Source: Nitratidesulfovibrio sp. SRB-5 (GTDB lineage Bacteria > Desulfobacterota > Desulfovibrionia > Desulfovibrionales > Desulfovibrionaceae). Taken from it: a DNA stretch of 64,000 bases. Of this stretch, positions 35,336 to 44,242 are shown in pieces; positions within the stretch are counted from its first letter, which is position 1; each line of letters opens with the position of its first letter. The DNA is taken from NCBI RefSeq assembly GCF_019931275.1, contig NZ_JAIOTY010000002.1, positions 826,131 through 890,130 of the forward strand, written 5' to 3'. Both the position numbers and the translations under genes were made by a program. The notes under the pieces are model-generated. The model made no database searches, had not been told where the DNA came from, and was given only the letters and a program-made list of their open reading frames with translations.

Positions 35336-36928
35336 ATGCTCGACGCGATCATGTTCCTGTCCGGCACCATGGTCATGGTGCTCGAAATGGTGGGGGCGCG
35401 CCTGCTGGCCCCGCACCTTGGCACCTCGGTCATCGTCTGGACCAGCCTCATCGGCGTGGTGCTGGCCAGCCTGAGCGCGGGCTACTGGCTGGGCGGGCGC
35501 CTGGCCGACCGCACCCTGTCGCGGCGCACCCTGTCGCGTATCCTGGCCGGGGCCGCGCTGTCCGTGCTGGCCGTGGCCCTGGCGCATGGCCGGGTGGTGG
35601 GCTGGGTGGCCGGGGCGCTGGATTCGCTGCATGTGGCCGCCGTTGTGGCCGCCGTGCTGCTGTTCGCCGTGCCGGGCGTGCTGTGCGGCATGGTGTCGCC
35701 CTACGTGGTGCGCCTGGCCCTGTCGGACATGGACACCTCTGGCGCGGTGGTGGGGCGGCTGTACGCCGTGTCCACCACGGGCAGCATCCTGGGTACCTTT
35801 CTGGGTGGCATGGTGCTGGTTTCGTGGTTCGGCAGCACGCTGATCCTGCACGGGGTGGCCGCCTGCCTGCTGGGGGCCTCGCTGCTGGCGCACCCCCGCG
35901 CGCCGCTGGCCCGGCTGGCGCTGCTGGCCGGGGTGGGCGCGCTGGCCTGGGCCTCGCACGCCTATGCCGCCTTTGCCGAACGCTACTACGGGGTGCGGGT
36001 GACCGAGACGCCGTACAACCACATCCGGGTCTACGACGCCACCCAGGCCGGGCGGCCCCTGCGCCTGCTGGCCACCGATCCGGGGCGTTACCAGTCCGCC
36101 GCCTATCCCGACGACATGGCCGAACTGGCCCTGCCGTACACCCGCTTCTACGCGCTGGGCCCGGCGCTGGTGCCCGGCGCGCGCCGGGTGCTCATGCTGG
36201 GCGGCGGCGGGTATTCCGTGCCCAAGTGGCTGCTTTCCGGGCGGGCCGGGCTGAACGCGGATACGCTGCGGGTGGACGTGGTGGAACTGGACCCCGGCAT
36301 GACCGGGGTGGCCCGCCAGCACTTCGGCCTGGCGGACGACGCGCGGCTGCGCATCTTTCACGAGGACGCGCGGGCCTTCCTGAACCGGCGGGCGCAGGCC
36401 CGGGCCGGGCAGGGTGCCGGTGCGGCCAGTACGGCAGAGGCAGGCGTCTCCGGGGATGGGGGCGCCTTGGGGGATGGGAGCGGCGCGGCCCGCTACGACC
36501 TGATCTTCACCGACATCTTCAATTCGTACTATTCCGTGCCGTTCCATGTGGGCACGGTGGAGGCGGCCCGCCGCATGCGCGCGCTGCTGGCCGACGACGG
36601 GGCCGTGGTCATGAACATCATCTCCGCCGCAGGGGGCGAGGACGGGCGGCTGTTCCGGGCCATCCGCGCGGCGTTCGCCGCCTCGTTCGCGGATGTGCGG
36701 GTGTATGCCGTGGCCACCGCCGATTCCGTGGACTACGTGCAGAACCTGATGCTGGTGGCTCGCCCGACAGGAGGGCCGTCGGAGGTGCCCGCCGCCGCCC
36801 TGACACCCGAGGTGCGCGAGATGCTGGCCCGTAGGCTGGAACTGCCCGCCAGCGACGACGTGCCCCCGCTGACCGACGAATACGCCCCGGTGGAGCGGTA
36901 TGCGCTGGGACTGGTGCGCTGGCGATAG
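35336..36928 (+). CDS. Membrane-fused spermidine synthase-like methyltransferase-fold protein
   Basis: A 530-residue protein. Six or so membrane helices fill the first 220 residues (MFLSGTMVMVLEMVGARLLAP, the usual start of the 'fused MFS/spermidine synthase' group). A cytosolic Rossmann-like domain follows: TPYNHIRVYDA, RVLMLGGGGYSVPKWLL, VDVVELDPGMTGVARQHF and YDLIFTDIFNSYYSVPFH. The GGGG-Y loop and ELD acid correspond to the nucleotide-binding site of spermidine synthases. A repeat-like Gly/Ala insert sits near residue 370. Substrate specificity is unproven in this family. It is monocistronic by spacing. Confidence 0.88.
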   Translation: MLDAIMFLSGTMVMVLEMVGARLLAPHLGTSVIVWTSLIGVVLASLSAGYWLGGRLADRTLSRRTLSRILAGAALSVLAVALAHGRVVGWVAGALDSLHVAAVVAAVLLFAVPGVLCGMVSPYVVRLALSDMDTSGAVVGRLYAVSTTGSILGTFLGGMVLVSWFGSTLILHGVAACLLGASLLAHPRAPLARLALLAGVGALAWASHAYAAFAERYYGVRVTETPYNHIRVYDATQAGRPLRLLATDPGRYQSAAYPDDMAELALPYTRFYALGPALVPGARRVLMLGGGGYSVPKWLLSGRAGLNADTLRVDVVELDPGMTGVARQHFGLADDARLRIFHEDARAFLNRRAQARAGQGAGAASTAEAGVSGDGGALGDGSGAARYDLIFTDIFNSYYSVPFHVGTVEAARRMRALLADDGAVVMNIISAAGGEDGRLFRAIRAAFAASFADVRVYAVATADSVDYVQNLMLVARPTGGPSEVPAAALTPEVREMLARRLELPASDDVPPLTDEYAPVERYALGLVRWR

Positions 36929-37025
36929 GCGCTTGCCGCCATTCCAGCCTTGCATAGTCCGCGCGATGCGTTATCCTGAAAGCTGGTTGCGTTCATCCGA
37001 CGTCACGAAGCCCAAGGAGCACCCC

Positions 37026-37565
37026 ATGCATCTCCGTACCCGCACCGCCCGCCCCCGCGCCGTGGCCCTTGCCGCCGCCCGCGACGACACCTTTTTCGCT
37101 GCCCTGCTGGCCTCCGTCGTGCTGCTTCTGCTGCTGGCCATGCTGGCCCTTGCCGCGCCCGCGCGCGCCGACGACAGCGAGGTGGGCTGCGTGACCACCG
37201 AATGGAAGCTGCTGGGCGCCAACCATCAGGTGTGCGTCTTCGCCTTCCAGGATCCGCGCATTCCCGGCGTGTCGTGCTTCATCAGCCAGGCCAAGACCGG
37301 CGGCATCAGCGGCAGCCTGGGCCTGGCGGAAGACCCGTCCAACTTCTCCGTTTCGTGCAGCCAGACCGGCCCCATCACCATTCCGGACAAGCTGCCCGCC
37401 AAGGAAAACGTGTTCAAGGAATCGACCTCGGTGTTCTTCAAGGCCACGCGGGTAACCCGATTGTGGGACAAGGACCGCAACACCCTGGTCTACCTGGCGG
37501 TAAGCCGCAAGATCATCGACGGATCCCCGTACAACTCGGTGTCCACGGTGCCGGTGCGTCCGTAG
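37026..37565 (+). CDS. creA: CreA family exported protein
   Basis: A 179-residue protein with an amino-terminal signal (LLASVVLLLLLAMLALAAPARA). The mature part has the CreA pattern: GCVTTEWKLLGANHQVCVFAF, PGVSCFISQAKTGGISG, AEDPSNFSVSCSQTGPI and FKATRVTRLWDKDRNTLVYL. Four Cys residues could make two disulfides. The start at 37026 follows AAGGAGCACCCC. The function of CreA is not established. It is downstream of the membrane fusion gene by about 100 bp and followed by a modest terminator. Confidence 0.9.
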   Translation: MHLRTRTARPRAVALAAARDDTFFAALLASVVLLLLLAMLALAAPARADDSEVGCVTTEWKLLGANHQVCVFAFQDPRIPGVSCFISQAKTGGISGSLGLAEDPSNFSVSCSQTGPITIPDKLPAKENVFKESTSVFFKATRVTRLWDKDRNTLVYLAVSRKIIDGSPYNSVSTVPVRP

Positions 37566-37647
37566 ATGGCACGCAGGAGGCACGCCAGCGCCTTCGGCGT
37601 ACCTCCCGGCGTTCCCGTCCCGTTTTTCTGCCCGGCATGACTGCACG

Positions 37648-37673
37648 GCCCGTCGCAATCGCGGCGGGCCTTT
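37648..37673 (+). terminator. Candidate terminator after creA
   Basis: GCCCGTCGC, AATC loop, GCGGCGGGC (9 pairs, one G-U), then CTTTG. The T-run is short. Confidence 0.5.
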
Positions 37674-37678
37674 GTGCT

Positions 37679-37734
37679 GCCAGAAGCTGTCTGCCAGAAG
37701 CTTTGTGCCAGAAGCGTTGTGGCGAAAGCTGTCC
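37679..37734. repeat. 14-bp tandem repeat, four copies
   Basis: Units GCCAGAAGCTGTCT, GCCAGAAGCTTTGT, GCCAGAAGCGTTGT and GGCGAAAGCTGTCC lie head to tail between creA and the DUF4412-type gene. Confidence 0.85.
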
Positions 37735-37870
37735 GGCAGGGACTGTCCGGGCATGCCTGGCCCCGGGGGCGAATCAGGGTTTGCCCATGGCGCTGTGGGT
37801 GCGCTATGCTGCGTGGCGGGGAAGGCCGAATCACGCCCGGTGCCGCGTGCACGGGCACGGAGGTAGCCGG

Positions 37871-38629
37871 ATGCAGGACATGTACGGGATGCGGGCCGCG
37901 TCGAGGAAGGCGTTGATCGTGTCGTGCCTTGCCGTGGCGGTCCTTTGGTGGGCCGTGGAGGCGCGGGCGGGCAGCGTCAGTGACTATGCCGGGGACATGG
38001 TGTCGCTGGACGCGGCAGGCAAGGTGGAGAACACCAGCCGCCTGTTCTTCTCCGGCGGCAAGGCGCGCGTGGAGATACCCGCGCAGGAAGACATGGGGCC
38101 CATGGTGATCATCGTGCGGCCCGACCGCAAGGTGCAATGGATGATCGACGTGAAGGCCAGAACATACTTCGAGCAGCCGCTGGACGAGAAGGCACTGGCC
38201 GGCATGAACCGGGGCGGTGCGCCTGCCATGCCCATGGGCGAGAGCACCGTGAAGGAAGAGCCGCTGGGCAGCGAAAAGGTGAACGGCTACGACACGCGCA
38301 AGAAGCGGGTTACCGTTACCTCCAGAATGATGGGCCATGCCCGGACCTCGGTATCCACGGTGTGGACGGCCGACGAGTTCGACGTGCCCCTGCGGGAGCG
38401 CGGCGAAACGGGCGAGACCGAGGAATTCCGCAATATCAAGGTGGGGGCGCAACCCGCCGCGTTGTTCGAGGTGCCCCAAGGGTACACCCGGAGCAAGAAC
38501 ATGCCCGGCATGCCGGATATGTCGGGTATGCCTGACATGAAGGACATGCCGGGCATGCCAGATATGAAGGACATGAAGGCGCTGGAAGGCATGGGAATGC
38601 CGCCGGGCATGAAGCTGCCGGGGCAGTAG
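37871..38629 (+). CDS. Exported DUF4412-type protein with a Met-rich C-terminal tail
   Basis: A 252-residue protein starting at 37871 behind GGAGGTAGCC. It has a signal sequence (LIVSCLAVAVLWWAVEARA), then a DUF4412-like beta domain (KVENTSRLFFSGGKARVEIP, IIVRPDRKVQWMIDVKARTY, VNGYDTRKKRVTVT, FRNIKVGAQPAALFEVPQGY). The last 45 residues are a run of MPGMPDM / MKDM repeats encoded by repetitive DNA. Such tails could bind copper or act as a methionine-oxidation sink; this is inference. An exported MsrB is encoded 0.5 kb away, which would fit periplasmic methionine repair. Confidence 0.8.
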   Translation: MQDMYGMRAASRKALIVSCLAVAVLWWAVEARAGSVSDYAGDMVSLDAAGKVENTSRLFFSGGKARVEIPAQEDMGPMVIIVRPDRKVQWMIDVKARTYFEQPLDEKALAGMNRGGAPAMPMGESTVKEEPLGSEKVNGYDTRKKRVTVTSRMMGHARTSVSTVWTADEFDVPLRERGETGETEEFRNIKVGAQPAALFEVPQGYTRSKNMPGMPDMSGMPDMKDMPGMPDMKDMKALEGMGMPPGMKLPGQ

Positions 38630-38658
38630 CCGCAAGCGGCAGAGAGAAGGCAACACAA

Positions 38659-38684
38659 GGGCCGGGCATGAAAATGCCCGGCCC
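38659..38684. terminator. Strong hairpin between convergent genes
   Basis: GGGCCGGGCAT, GAAA loop, ATGCCCGGCCC: an 11-bp perfect stem. There is no T-run on the plus strand; the minus strand has CTTGTGTTG after it. It may serve both convergent genes. Confidence 0.6.
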
Positions 38685-38763
38685 GCGTGGTGTATGGCGG
38701 TGGGGAGCCCATTGCAGGCGCCCCGTGGTGCGTCCAGGGGATAACCCTGCGGACGGATGCGCC

Positions 38764-39063
38764 CTAGCGGGCTTCCATCACCAGGATGCGCGTGCGCCCG
38801 GTGTCGGACTCGCGCACCGTGAGTTCCACGGTGCGGGCGTTGTTCTTCACGGCGTCCACCATCAGCGTGGCTGTCTCCTTGGTGTCGCAGTCGAACACGT
38901 CGACGATCTCGCCGCGCATGGGCACGGCGTCCACGTCGACTTCCACGAGATGGCCCGATTCGGTGTCAAAGCCGTCCCACGCCATGGCGGCGCAGGGCAG
39001 GGTCAGGGACAGCAAAGCGGCCAAGGCGAACGGTCGGACGAGCGGGCGGATGGTGTGCTTCAT
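38764..39063 (-). CDS. Small exported DUF5334-type protein
   Basis: A 99-residue protein with a signal peptide (ALAALLSLTLPCAAMA) and a mature part starting WDGFDTESGHLVEVDVDAVP. The pattern W-D-G-x-D, then REIVDVFD-like GEIVDVFDCDTKET and short beta segments to the end, is that of DUF5334. The start at 39063 is chosen because the signal peptide begins there; the Shine-Dalgarno is weak. Function is unknown. It lies downstream of msrB on the same strand, 55 bp away, so it may be cotranscribed. Confidence 0.75.
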   Translation of the reverse strand: MKHTIRPLVRPFALAALLSLTLPCAAMAWDGFDTESGHLVEVDVDAVPMRGEIVDVFDCDTKETATLMVDAVKNNARTVELTVRESDTGRTRILVMEAR

Positions 39064-39118
39064 CCGGCCCGTGTAGCAGAGCCGGAAGGGGGCGGCAAGT
39101 GCGTATTTTGTCGGCTGG

Positions 39119-39991
39119 TTACGGCAGCATCCCGAGGAATTCCCCGTAGCCCTCGGCCTGCATGGCCTCTTGCGGGACAAAGCGCAGCGCGGCGGAATTC
39201 ATGCAGTAGCGTTGCCCCGTGGGGGCCGGGCCGTCGGGAAACACGTGCCCCAGGTGCGACCCGGCAATGCGGCTGCGCACTTCGGTGCGCACCATCCACA
39301 GGGTGCGGTCCACGTGCTCGGTCACCGCGTCCGGGGCCACGGGCCGGGTGAAGCTGGGCCAGCCGGTGCCCGAATCGTACTTGTCGGACGAAAGGAACAG
39401 CGGCTCGCCCGACACCACGTCCACGTAGATGCCCTGGCGCTTTTCGTCCCAGTATTCGTTGTGGAAGGCGCGTTCGGTGCCTTCCTTCTGGGTGACCTCG
39501 TATTGCAGGGGGGTGAGGCGGGCGCGCAGTTCCTTGTCTGCGGGCTTGGAAAAGCGCTGCCATGGTGCGGATGTGGTCATGGGAATGTCTCCCTTGATCC
39601 CGGATGCGTCGTGTCTGGCGTCTGGCGCGGTATGGGGCGCGATGTCCGGCGCGGCGTTCGGGGCGTGTGTCGGAAGGGGGGCGGCATCGGATGCGGCCAT
39701 GCCGGGCACCGTTGCGCCGGATGCCGATGTGGGCTGCTGCGCCGCCACGCCCGGCTGGCCTGCCAGCAGGGCGAACAGCAATACGGCCAGCAACAGCCAG
39801 AGCAGGTCGGGCAGGCCTTCGCGCGTGCGGATGCGGCCATGGGCGGGGAGAGACCCGGCGGCGTCCGCCGGTTCCCGGCCGGGACGATGGTGCCGGGCGC
39901 GCGTCAGGCGGGCGGCAACGCGCGAGAGCAGGCGCGGCCTGGCGCCCGGAGAGCGGCGGGTGGGACGTGCCGTGGAGTGGGTAGCGAACAT
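39119..39991 (-). CDS. msrB: Exported peptide-methionine (R)-S-oxide reductase MsrB
   Basis: A 290-residue protein starting at 39991 behind GGGAGG. A basic head and a hydrophobic segment ([22 protein letters not shown]) near 65-85 act as a membrane anchor or signal, then an Ala/Pro/His linker, then the MsrB domain: [48 protein letters not shown] and the catalytic Cys in [12 protein letters not shown]. The two CxxC zinc pairs of E. coli MsrB are absent (SGEPLF and SRIAGSHL at those places), so it is the zinc-free type. It probably repairs oxidised periplasmic proteins. Confidence 0.92.
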   Translation of the reverse strand: MFATHSTARPTRRSPGARPRLLSRVAARLTRARHHRPGREPADAAGSLPAHGRIRTREGLPDLLWLLLAVLLFALLAGQPGVAAQQPTSASGATVPGMAASDAAPLPTHAPNAAPDIAPHTAPDARHDASGIKGDIPMTTSAPWQRFSKPADKELRARLTPLQYEVTQKEGTERAFHNEYWDEKRQGIYVDVVSGEPLFLSSDKYDSGTGWPSFTRPVAPDAVTEHVDRTLWMVRTEVRSRIAGSHLGHVFPDGPAPTGQRYCMNSAALRFVPQEAMQAEGYGEFLGMLP

Positions 39992-40456
39992 GCGTGCCTC
40001 CCGGCGGTGCTTTTGCGCCGCCTTGCCGTGGCCCTTGCCCGATCCCGCGCGTTCTGGAGTGGCGTTCCGGGCGAGGCTGGCTTCTTTTACACAGGTAGAG
40101 CCTGCCGGGACGGTGTCAAGGCGGGTGCCGGGCGGAGGGGAGATGGGCCGACCGGAGGGGAAGTGGGCCGGACCGGAGGGGAAGTGGGCCGGACCGGAGG
40201 GGAAATGCGCCGGTATGGTTCACAGAGGCGCGGAACATGGTTACCGTAACATCCCGGCCCGGAGACGGACCGCCCGAAACGGCACCGGTCCGGTGCAAGA
40301 CCTTGCGCAGGAGCCTCTGCCATTGAACGGGTTCGCCAAGGGCTGTAGGGTGCTTGTCAGGGTGTGTCCGCAACAGGCACGGCCTGCCGGAAAATCGTGA
40401 CCGGCAGGGCCGCCTGCCGAGGCCGTACCCCATCCACGTTCCACCCAGGAGAACGC
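39992..40456. other. Intergenic region between msrB and fdhE
   Basis: 465 bp between divergent genes with no supported ORF. It contains the 21-bp tandem repeat at 40132-40212. A T-rich patch near 40083-40090 (CTTCTTTTACACAGG) might belong to the msrB promoter. Confidence 0.4.
40132..40212. repeat. 21-bp tandem repeat, about 3.5 copies
   Basis: Unit AAGTGGGCCGGACCGGAGG plus GG, with nearly identical copies, in the divergent msrB/fdhE gap. Confidence 0.85.
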
Positions 40457-41368
40457 ATGACCTTCGATTTCGACCGTGAGCTGCAACGCCTTGAAGGCAA
40501 GCTGAAAGCCCTGCGCAGCAAGGAATACATCCCCGATGCCCTGCTGGAGATCGTGGCGCGCACCGCCGCCATCCAGTTGGAGGCCCGCGCCGCCGCACAG
40601 GCAGGCCCGCTGCCGGAACTGGCCACGCCCGAGGCCCACGCCCAGGGCGCGCCGCTGCTCCCGCGCGACGCCTTCCCCTACGACAGGGCGCGCACGGCGG
40701 CCACCTTCGGTCGCCTGCTGGCCATGATGCGCGCCGCCGGGGGCAGCCTTGGCGCCGCCGCCGAGGTGGTGCGCGAGGCCATGGAAAAGGGCGAGCTTGC
40801 CGTGGAGGACGCCTGCGACGCGGCCCTGCGCGACGATTCTGCCTGGTTCGACGCCTGGGCCCTGCGCCTGAACGATGCCCCCAGCCTGGTGCGCTTCCTG
40901 GCCATGGGCAGCGTTGTGCCTTCGGTGGAAGTGCTGGCCCAGGCGGTGGCGGCGGAACAGGCCCGCCGCACCGGCGCGGACCAGCCGGGCGCCACCCCGG
41001 TGGTCTGGCAGCACGGCCACTGTCCGGTGTGCGGCAGCGCGCCGCTGGTGGGCCGCCTGGTGGGCAAGGAAGGGGCGTTGCACCATACCTGCTCGTTCTG
41101 CCGCCACGAATACCGCGCCAAGCGGTTGCAGTGCCCGTTCTGCCTGGAGAACGAATCGAAGAATCTCGAATACTTCACCGCCGACGGCGAACCCGGCTTT
41201 CAGGTGCACGTCTGCACGTCGTGCAAGGGGTATATCAAGGTGGCGGACTTCCGCGAATTCGACCGCATCTCCATCCCGGTGTTGGACGACCTGGAGTCGC
41301 TGGCGCTGGACATCGTGGCGCGCCAGCAGGGTTACGCGCGGCCCACGGCGTCGGCCTGGGGGTTCTGA
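40457..41368 (+). CDS. fdhE: Formate dehydrogenase accessory protein FdhE
   Basis: A 303-residue cytosolic maturation factor starting at 40457 behind AGGAGAACGC. The carboxy half carries the rubredoxin-like Cys pairs of FdhE: HCPVCGSAPLVGRL, HTCSFCRHEYRAKRLQCPFC and VHVCTSCKGYIKVADF, four CxxC in all. FdhE binds the formate dehydrogenase catalytic subunit before export. Its stop overlaps the fdhD start (TGATG), giving a coupled fdhE-fdhD-mobA-moaA unit that should serve the selenoenzyme encoded at 58-61 kb. Confidence 0.95.
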   Translation: MTFDFDRELQRLEGKLKALRSKEYIPDALLEIVARTAAIQLEARAAAQAGPLPELATPEAHAQGAPLLPRDAFPYDRARTAATFGRLLAMMRAAGGSLGAAAEVVREAMEKGELAVEDACDAALRDDSAWFDAWALRLNDAPSLVRFLAMGSVVPSVEVLAQAVAAEQARRTGADQPGATPVVWQHGHCPVCGSAPLVGRLVGKEGALHHTCSFCRHEYRAKRLQCPFCLENESKNLEYFTADGEPGFQVHVCTSCKGYIKVADFREFDRISIPVLDDLESLALDIVARQQGYARPTASAWGF

Positions 41369-42201
41369 TGGCCGGGCGCGACGCGACGCAACTGCCAGCA
41401 GGGGCCGTTCCGCGCCAGGTTTCCGTGCGCCGGTACAAGGACGCGGCCTGGGGCGACATGGACGATGTGTTGAGCCGTGAAGTGCCGGTGCGCGTTGAAT
41501 GGGGGCCGGAACCCTCGGACGCGGGCGCGGCGGGCACAATGGGCATTGTCGCCGGGTCCACCCGGCTGTGGGCCTGGCCGCACGGCCTGGCCGACCTGGC
41601 CCTTGGCCACGTGCTGCTGGACCGGGTGCACCCCGCCGTGACCGGGAGCGAGCCGGGGGCCTGGGGCATCCGCCACGCGGGCACGGTGACCGACATGAGC
41701 CGGGACGCGGGCGATGGCGACAACCTTGCCTTTGCCGTGAGCCTGCGCGCCGCACCGGTCGCGGGCGTGCCGCAACCCCCCGCCCCCATGCGGGCCGCCG
41801 TCCTGCTGGCCGCCATGCGCGCCTTCATGGGCGAGGAAGGGCTGTGGGACGGCACCGGCTGCTTTCACCGCGCGGGCGTGTACGACCCCGTACAGGGCCG
41901 CCTGCTGCGCCGGGCCGAGGACATTGGCCGCCACAACTGCATCGACCGCCTGGCCGGATGGGCCGCACGCGAAGGGGTGGACCTGGCCCCCCGGCTGCTG
42001 CTGGTTTCCGCGCGGGTGACGGCCAGCCTGTTCGCCAAGGCGCGCCGGGCGGGGTTTTCGTTCGTCGTCAGCCGTTCCGCCGTGACCACTGCCTCGGTGG
42101 ACATGGCCACGGAACAGGGCGTGACCCTGGTGGGCTTTGCGCGTGACCGCGAGGAACGCTTTACCGTGTTTGCCGATGCCGGGGGCAGGGTGCTGGAATG
42201 A
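41368..42201 (+). CDS. fdhD: Formate dehydrogenase sulfurtransferase FdhD, lacking the CxxC pair
   Basis: A 277-residue FdhD-family protein. Conserved parts: EVPVRVEWGPEP, GLADLALGHVLL, GTGCFHRAGVYD (equivalent to the TGCTHAAA motif), RRAEDIGRHNCIDRLAGW, LVSARVTASLFAKA and SRSAVTTASVDMA. FdhD passes sulfur from IscS to the molybdenum cofactor. The loop that in E. coli holds Cys121 and Cys124 (GCGVCG) is missing: the region between AVSLRAAPVAGVP and APMRAAVLLAA has no Cys at all. Only two Cys are seen in the whole protein. Either sulfur transfer uses a different residue or the protein has another role. Confidence 0.88.
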   Translation: MAGRDATQLPAGAVPRQVSVRRYKDAAWGDMDDVLSREVPVRVEWGPEPSDAGAAGTMGIVAGSTRLWAWPHGLADLALGHVLLDRVHPAVTGSEPGAWGIRHAGTVTDMSRDAGDGDNLAFAVSLRAAPVAGVPQPPAPMRAAVLLAAMRAFMGEEGLWDGTGCFHRAGVYDPVQGRLLRRAEDIGRHNCIDRLAGWAAREGVDLAPRLLLVSARVTASLFAKARRAGFSFVVSRSAVTTASVDMATEQGVTLVGFARDREERFTVFADAGGRVLE

Positions 42202-43052
42202 ACCGCCACCGGGGCACGGAACACGCGGCGGACATGCCGGGGGAAGGGGCGGACGCCGCCCCCGGCGCTGGTGTCGGCGTGGCGCTGGCCCCCGCGCCGG
42301 AAGGCTCGCCGGTTCGTGACGCCGCGACGGTCCGTGAGGATTCCCCAGTCCGTGATGATTCTCCAATCCGGGGGGACTCCCCAGTCCGGCGCGACGCCAC
42401 CGCCTGCAATGACGCCCCCGTCTGTCATGACGCGCACGGCATTGTCGGCGTGGTGCTGGCGGGCGGGCTGTCCACCCGGCTGGGGCAGGACAAGACCCGG
42501 CTGCACCTGCACGGCGAATCCTCGCCGGGCCTGCTGGCCCGCACGGCGGCGCTGCTGCATTCTGTCACCGGCGAGGTCTGGATTTCCTGCCGGGGCAACC
42601 GCCCCTGCCCGGTATCCGAAACGGGCGTTGACGGCCCCTACTACCGCCTGAACGACGAGGTGGAGGGCATGGGGCCGTTCGGCGGGGTGATCACCGCCCT
42701 GCGCGTGGCGCAGGGGCCGGTGCTGGTGCTGTCGTGCGACCTGCCGTTCATGGAGCGGGCCGTGCTGGAGCGGCTGCTGGCCCAGCGGGCCGTGCGCAGG
42801 CCGGGCACGGTGATGACCACCTTCCGGCAGGTGGAGACCGGCTTCATCGAATCGCTGGTGGCCGTGTACGAGTTCGAGGCCCTGCCGCTGTTCCGGCAGG
42901 CGCTGGAGGACGGAGAACGCAAGCTGAGCCGGGTGGTGCCGCCGGACCTGCGCGAGCACATTCCCTACGCGGTGCGCGAAGCCCTGCCGTTCTTCAACAT
43001 AAACTACCCCGCCGACCTCGAAATGGCCCGGCGGATCATCGGCGCGCTGTAG
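42198..43052 (+). CDS. mobA: Molybdenum cofactor guanylyltransferase MobA with a repeat-bearing head
   Basis: A 284-residue protein whose ATG overlaps the fdhD stop (ATGA). The nucleotidyltransferase domain begins near residue 82 with GVVLAGGLSTRLGQDKT and continues with RLNDEVEGMGPFGGVITAL, VLVLSCDLPFMERAVLERLL and INYPADLEMARRI. MobA attaches GMP to molybdopterin to make the bis-MGD cofactor of formate dehydrogenase. The first 80 residues are not part of the family and include four in-frame six-residue repeats (VREDSP, VRDDSP, IRGDSP, VRRDAT) from an 18-bp DNA repeat. Confidence 0.93.
   Translation: MNRHRGTEHAADMPGEGADAAPGAGVGVALAPAPEGSPVRDAATVREDSPVRDDSPIRGDSPVRRDATACNDAPVCHDAHGIVGVVLAGGLSTRLGQDKTRLHLHGESSPGLLARTAALLHSVTGEVWISCRGNRPCPVSETGVDGPYYRLNDEVEGMGPFGGVITALRVAQGPVLVLSCDLPFMERAVLERLLAQRAVRRPGTVMTTFRQVETGFIESLVAVYEFEALPLFRQALEDGERKLSRVVPPDLREHIPYAVREALPFFNINYPADLEMARRIIGAL
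42330..42401 (+). repeat. 18-bp in-frame tandem repeat within mobA
   Basis: Four 18-bp units of the type GTCCGTGAGGATTCCCCA, encoding six-residue repeats in the MobA amino-terminal extension. Confidence 0.85.
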
Positions 43053-43102
43053 CAGGCATGCCGCACGGGCAGAAGCCCCCGCATCGGCTTCGCGGAAACG
43101 CC

Positions 43103-44242
43103 ATGACCAGAACCGTCGTCCTTGCCAGAGATGGAGCCGCTCCCGAAGGGGATGCCGGGGCAGCGGACACCGCGCCCGACAGGGCCACCCTGACCGACAC
43201 CCATGGCCGCAAGGTGCGCTACCTGCGCCTGTCCGTCACCGACCGCTGCAACCTGCGCTGCTCGTACTGTTGGGGCTGCTCCGAAATGCGCTTCATCCCC
43301 CACGACGACGTGCTGCGCTACGAGGAAATGGCGCGCATCGTCGACGTGGCCGTGGAAGAGGGCGTGGAAAAGGTGCGCCTGACCGGGGGCGAGCCCTTCG
43401 TGCGCAAGGGGCTGACCGGCTTTCTGGACATGCTGCACCGCCGCCATCCGGCGCTGGACATCCGCATCACCACCAACGGCACCCTGTTGGCCCCGCACGC
43501 CGCCGCACTGCGCGGCCTTGGCGTGAGCACGGTGAACATCTCGCTGGATACCTTCCGGCGCGACCGCTTTGCCGCCACCACCGGGCGCGACATGCTGCCC
43601 CAGGTGCTGGAAGGCATCCACGCCGCGCTGGACGCGGGCCTGGCCGTGAAGATCAACGCCGTGGCCCTGAAGGGCGTCAACGATGACGAACTGGCCACCT
43701 TCCTCGACTTCGCGCGCCGGAATCCCGTTGACGTGCGGTTCATCGAATTCATGCCCATGGGCGGCGGCACCAGCTGGACCGAAGACCAGTTCTGGGGCGC
43801 GCCGGACATCCTGTCGGCGGCGGAGCGACTGGCGGAACTCGTTCCCCTGGCCCCCGGCGAACGGCGCAAGGGCCCGGCCAAGCTGTGGGGCATTGCCGGG
43901 GGACTGGGCCGCTTCGGGCTCATCACGCCCCTGTCCGACCACTTCTGCGGCGACTGCAACCGCCTGCGCGTGACCCCCGACGGACGGCTGCGCACCTGCC
44001 TGTTCTCCGACCGCGAATACCGGCTGCGCCCGTTGCTGCGCCATGCGAAACTGGGCATGGACGCGGTGCGCAAGGTGCTGCGCCTGGCCAATCGCCGCAA
44101 GCCCCTGGGCTACCAGTTGCTGGCCAGGGTGCGCGCGGGCCAGCTGGCCGAACTGCGGGGGGCGGGGCAGGATTTGCCCAACGCCCCGTGCGAGGGCGGC
44201 ACCGCCGTGGCCAACCGCCGGATGAGCGCCATCGGCGGCTAG
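43103..44242 (+). CDS. moaA: GTP 3',8-cyclase MoaA (radical SAM)
   Basis: A 379-residue enzyme for the first step of molybdopterin synthesis. An amino-terminal extension of about 40 residues precedes the radical SAM motif RCNLRCSYCWGCSEM (C-x3-C-x2-C) and VRLTGGEPFVRKGL. The second [4Fe-4S] site is DHFCGDCNRLRVTPDGRLRTC, and the essential Gly-Gly carboxy terminus is present (MSAIGG then stop). It is the last gene of the fdhE-fdhD-mobA-moaA unit, 50 bp after mobA. The 3' end, including the stop, is duplicated in tandem downstream. Confidence 0.96.
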   Translation: MTRTVVLARDGAAPEGDAGAADTAPDRATLTDTHGRKVRYLRLSVTDRCNLRCSYCWGCSEMRFIPHDDVLRYEEMARIVDVAVEEGVEKVRLTGGEPFVRKGLTGFLDMLHRRHPALDIRITTNGTLLAPHAAALRGLGVSTVNISLDTFRRDRFAATTGRDMLPQVLEGIHAALDAGLAVKINAVALKGVNDDELATFLDFARRNPVDVRFIEFMPMGGGTSWTEDQFWGAPDILSAAERLAELVPLAPGERRKGPAKLWGIAGGLGRFGLITPLSDHFCGDCNRLRVTPDGRLRTCLFSDREYRLRPLLRHAKLGMDAVRKVLRLANRRKPLGYQLLARVRAGQLAELRGAGQDLPNAPCEGGTAVANRRMSAIGG

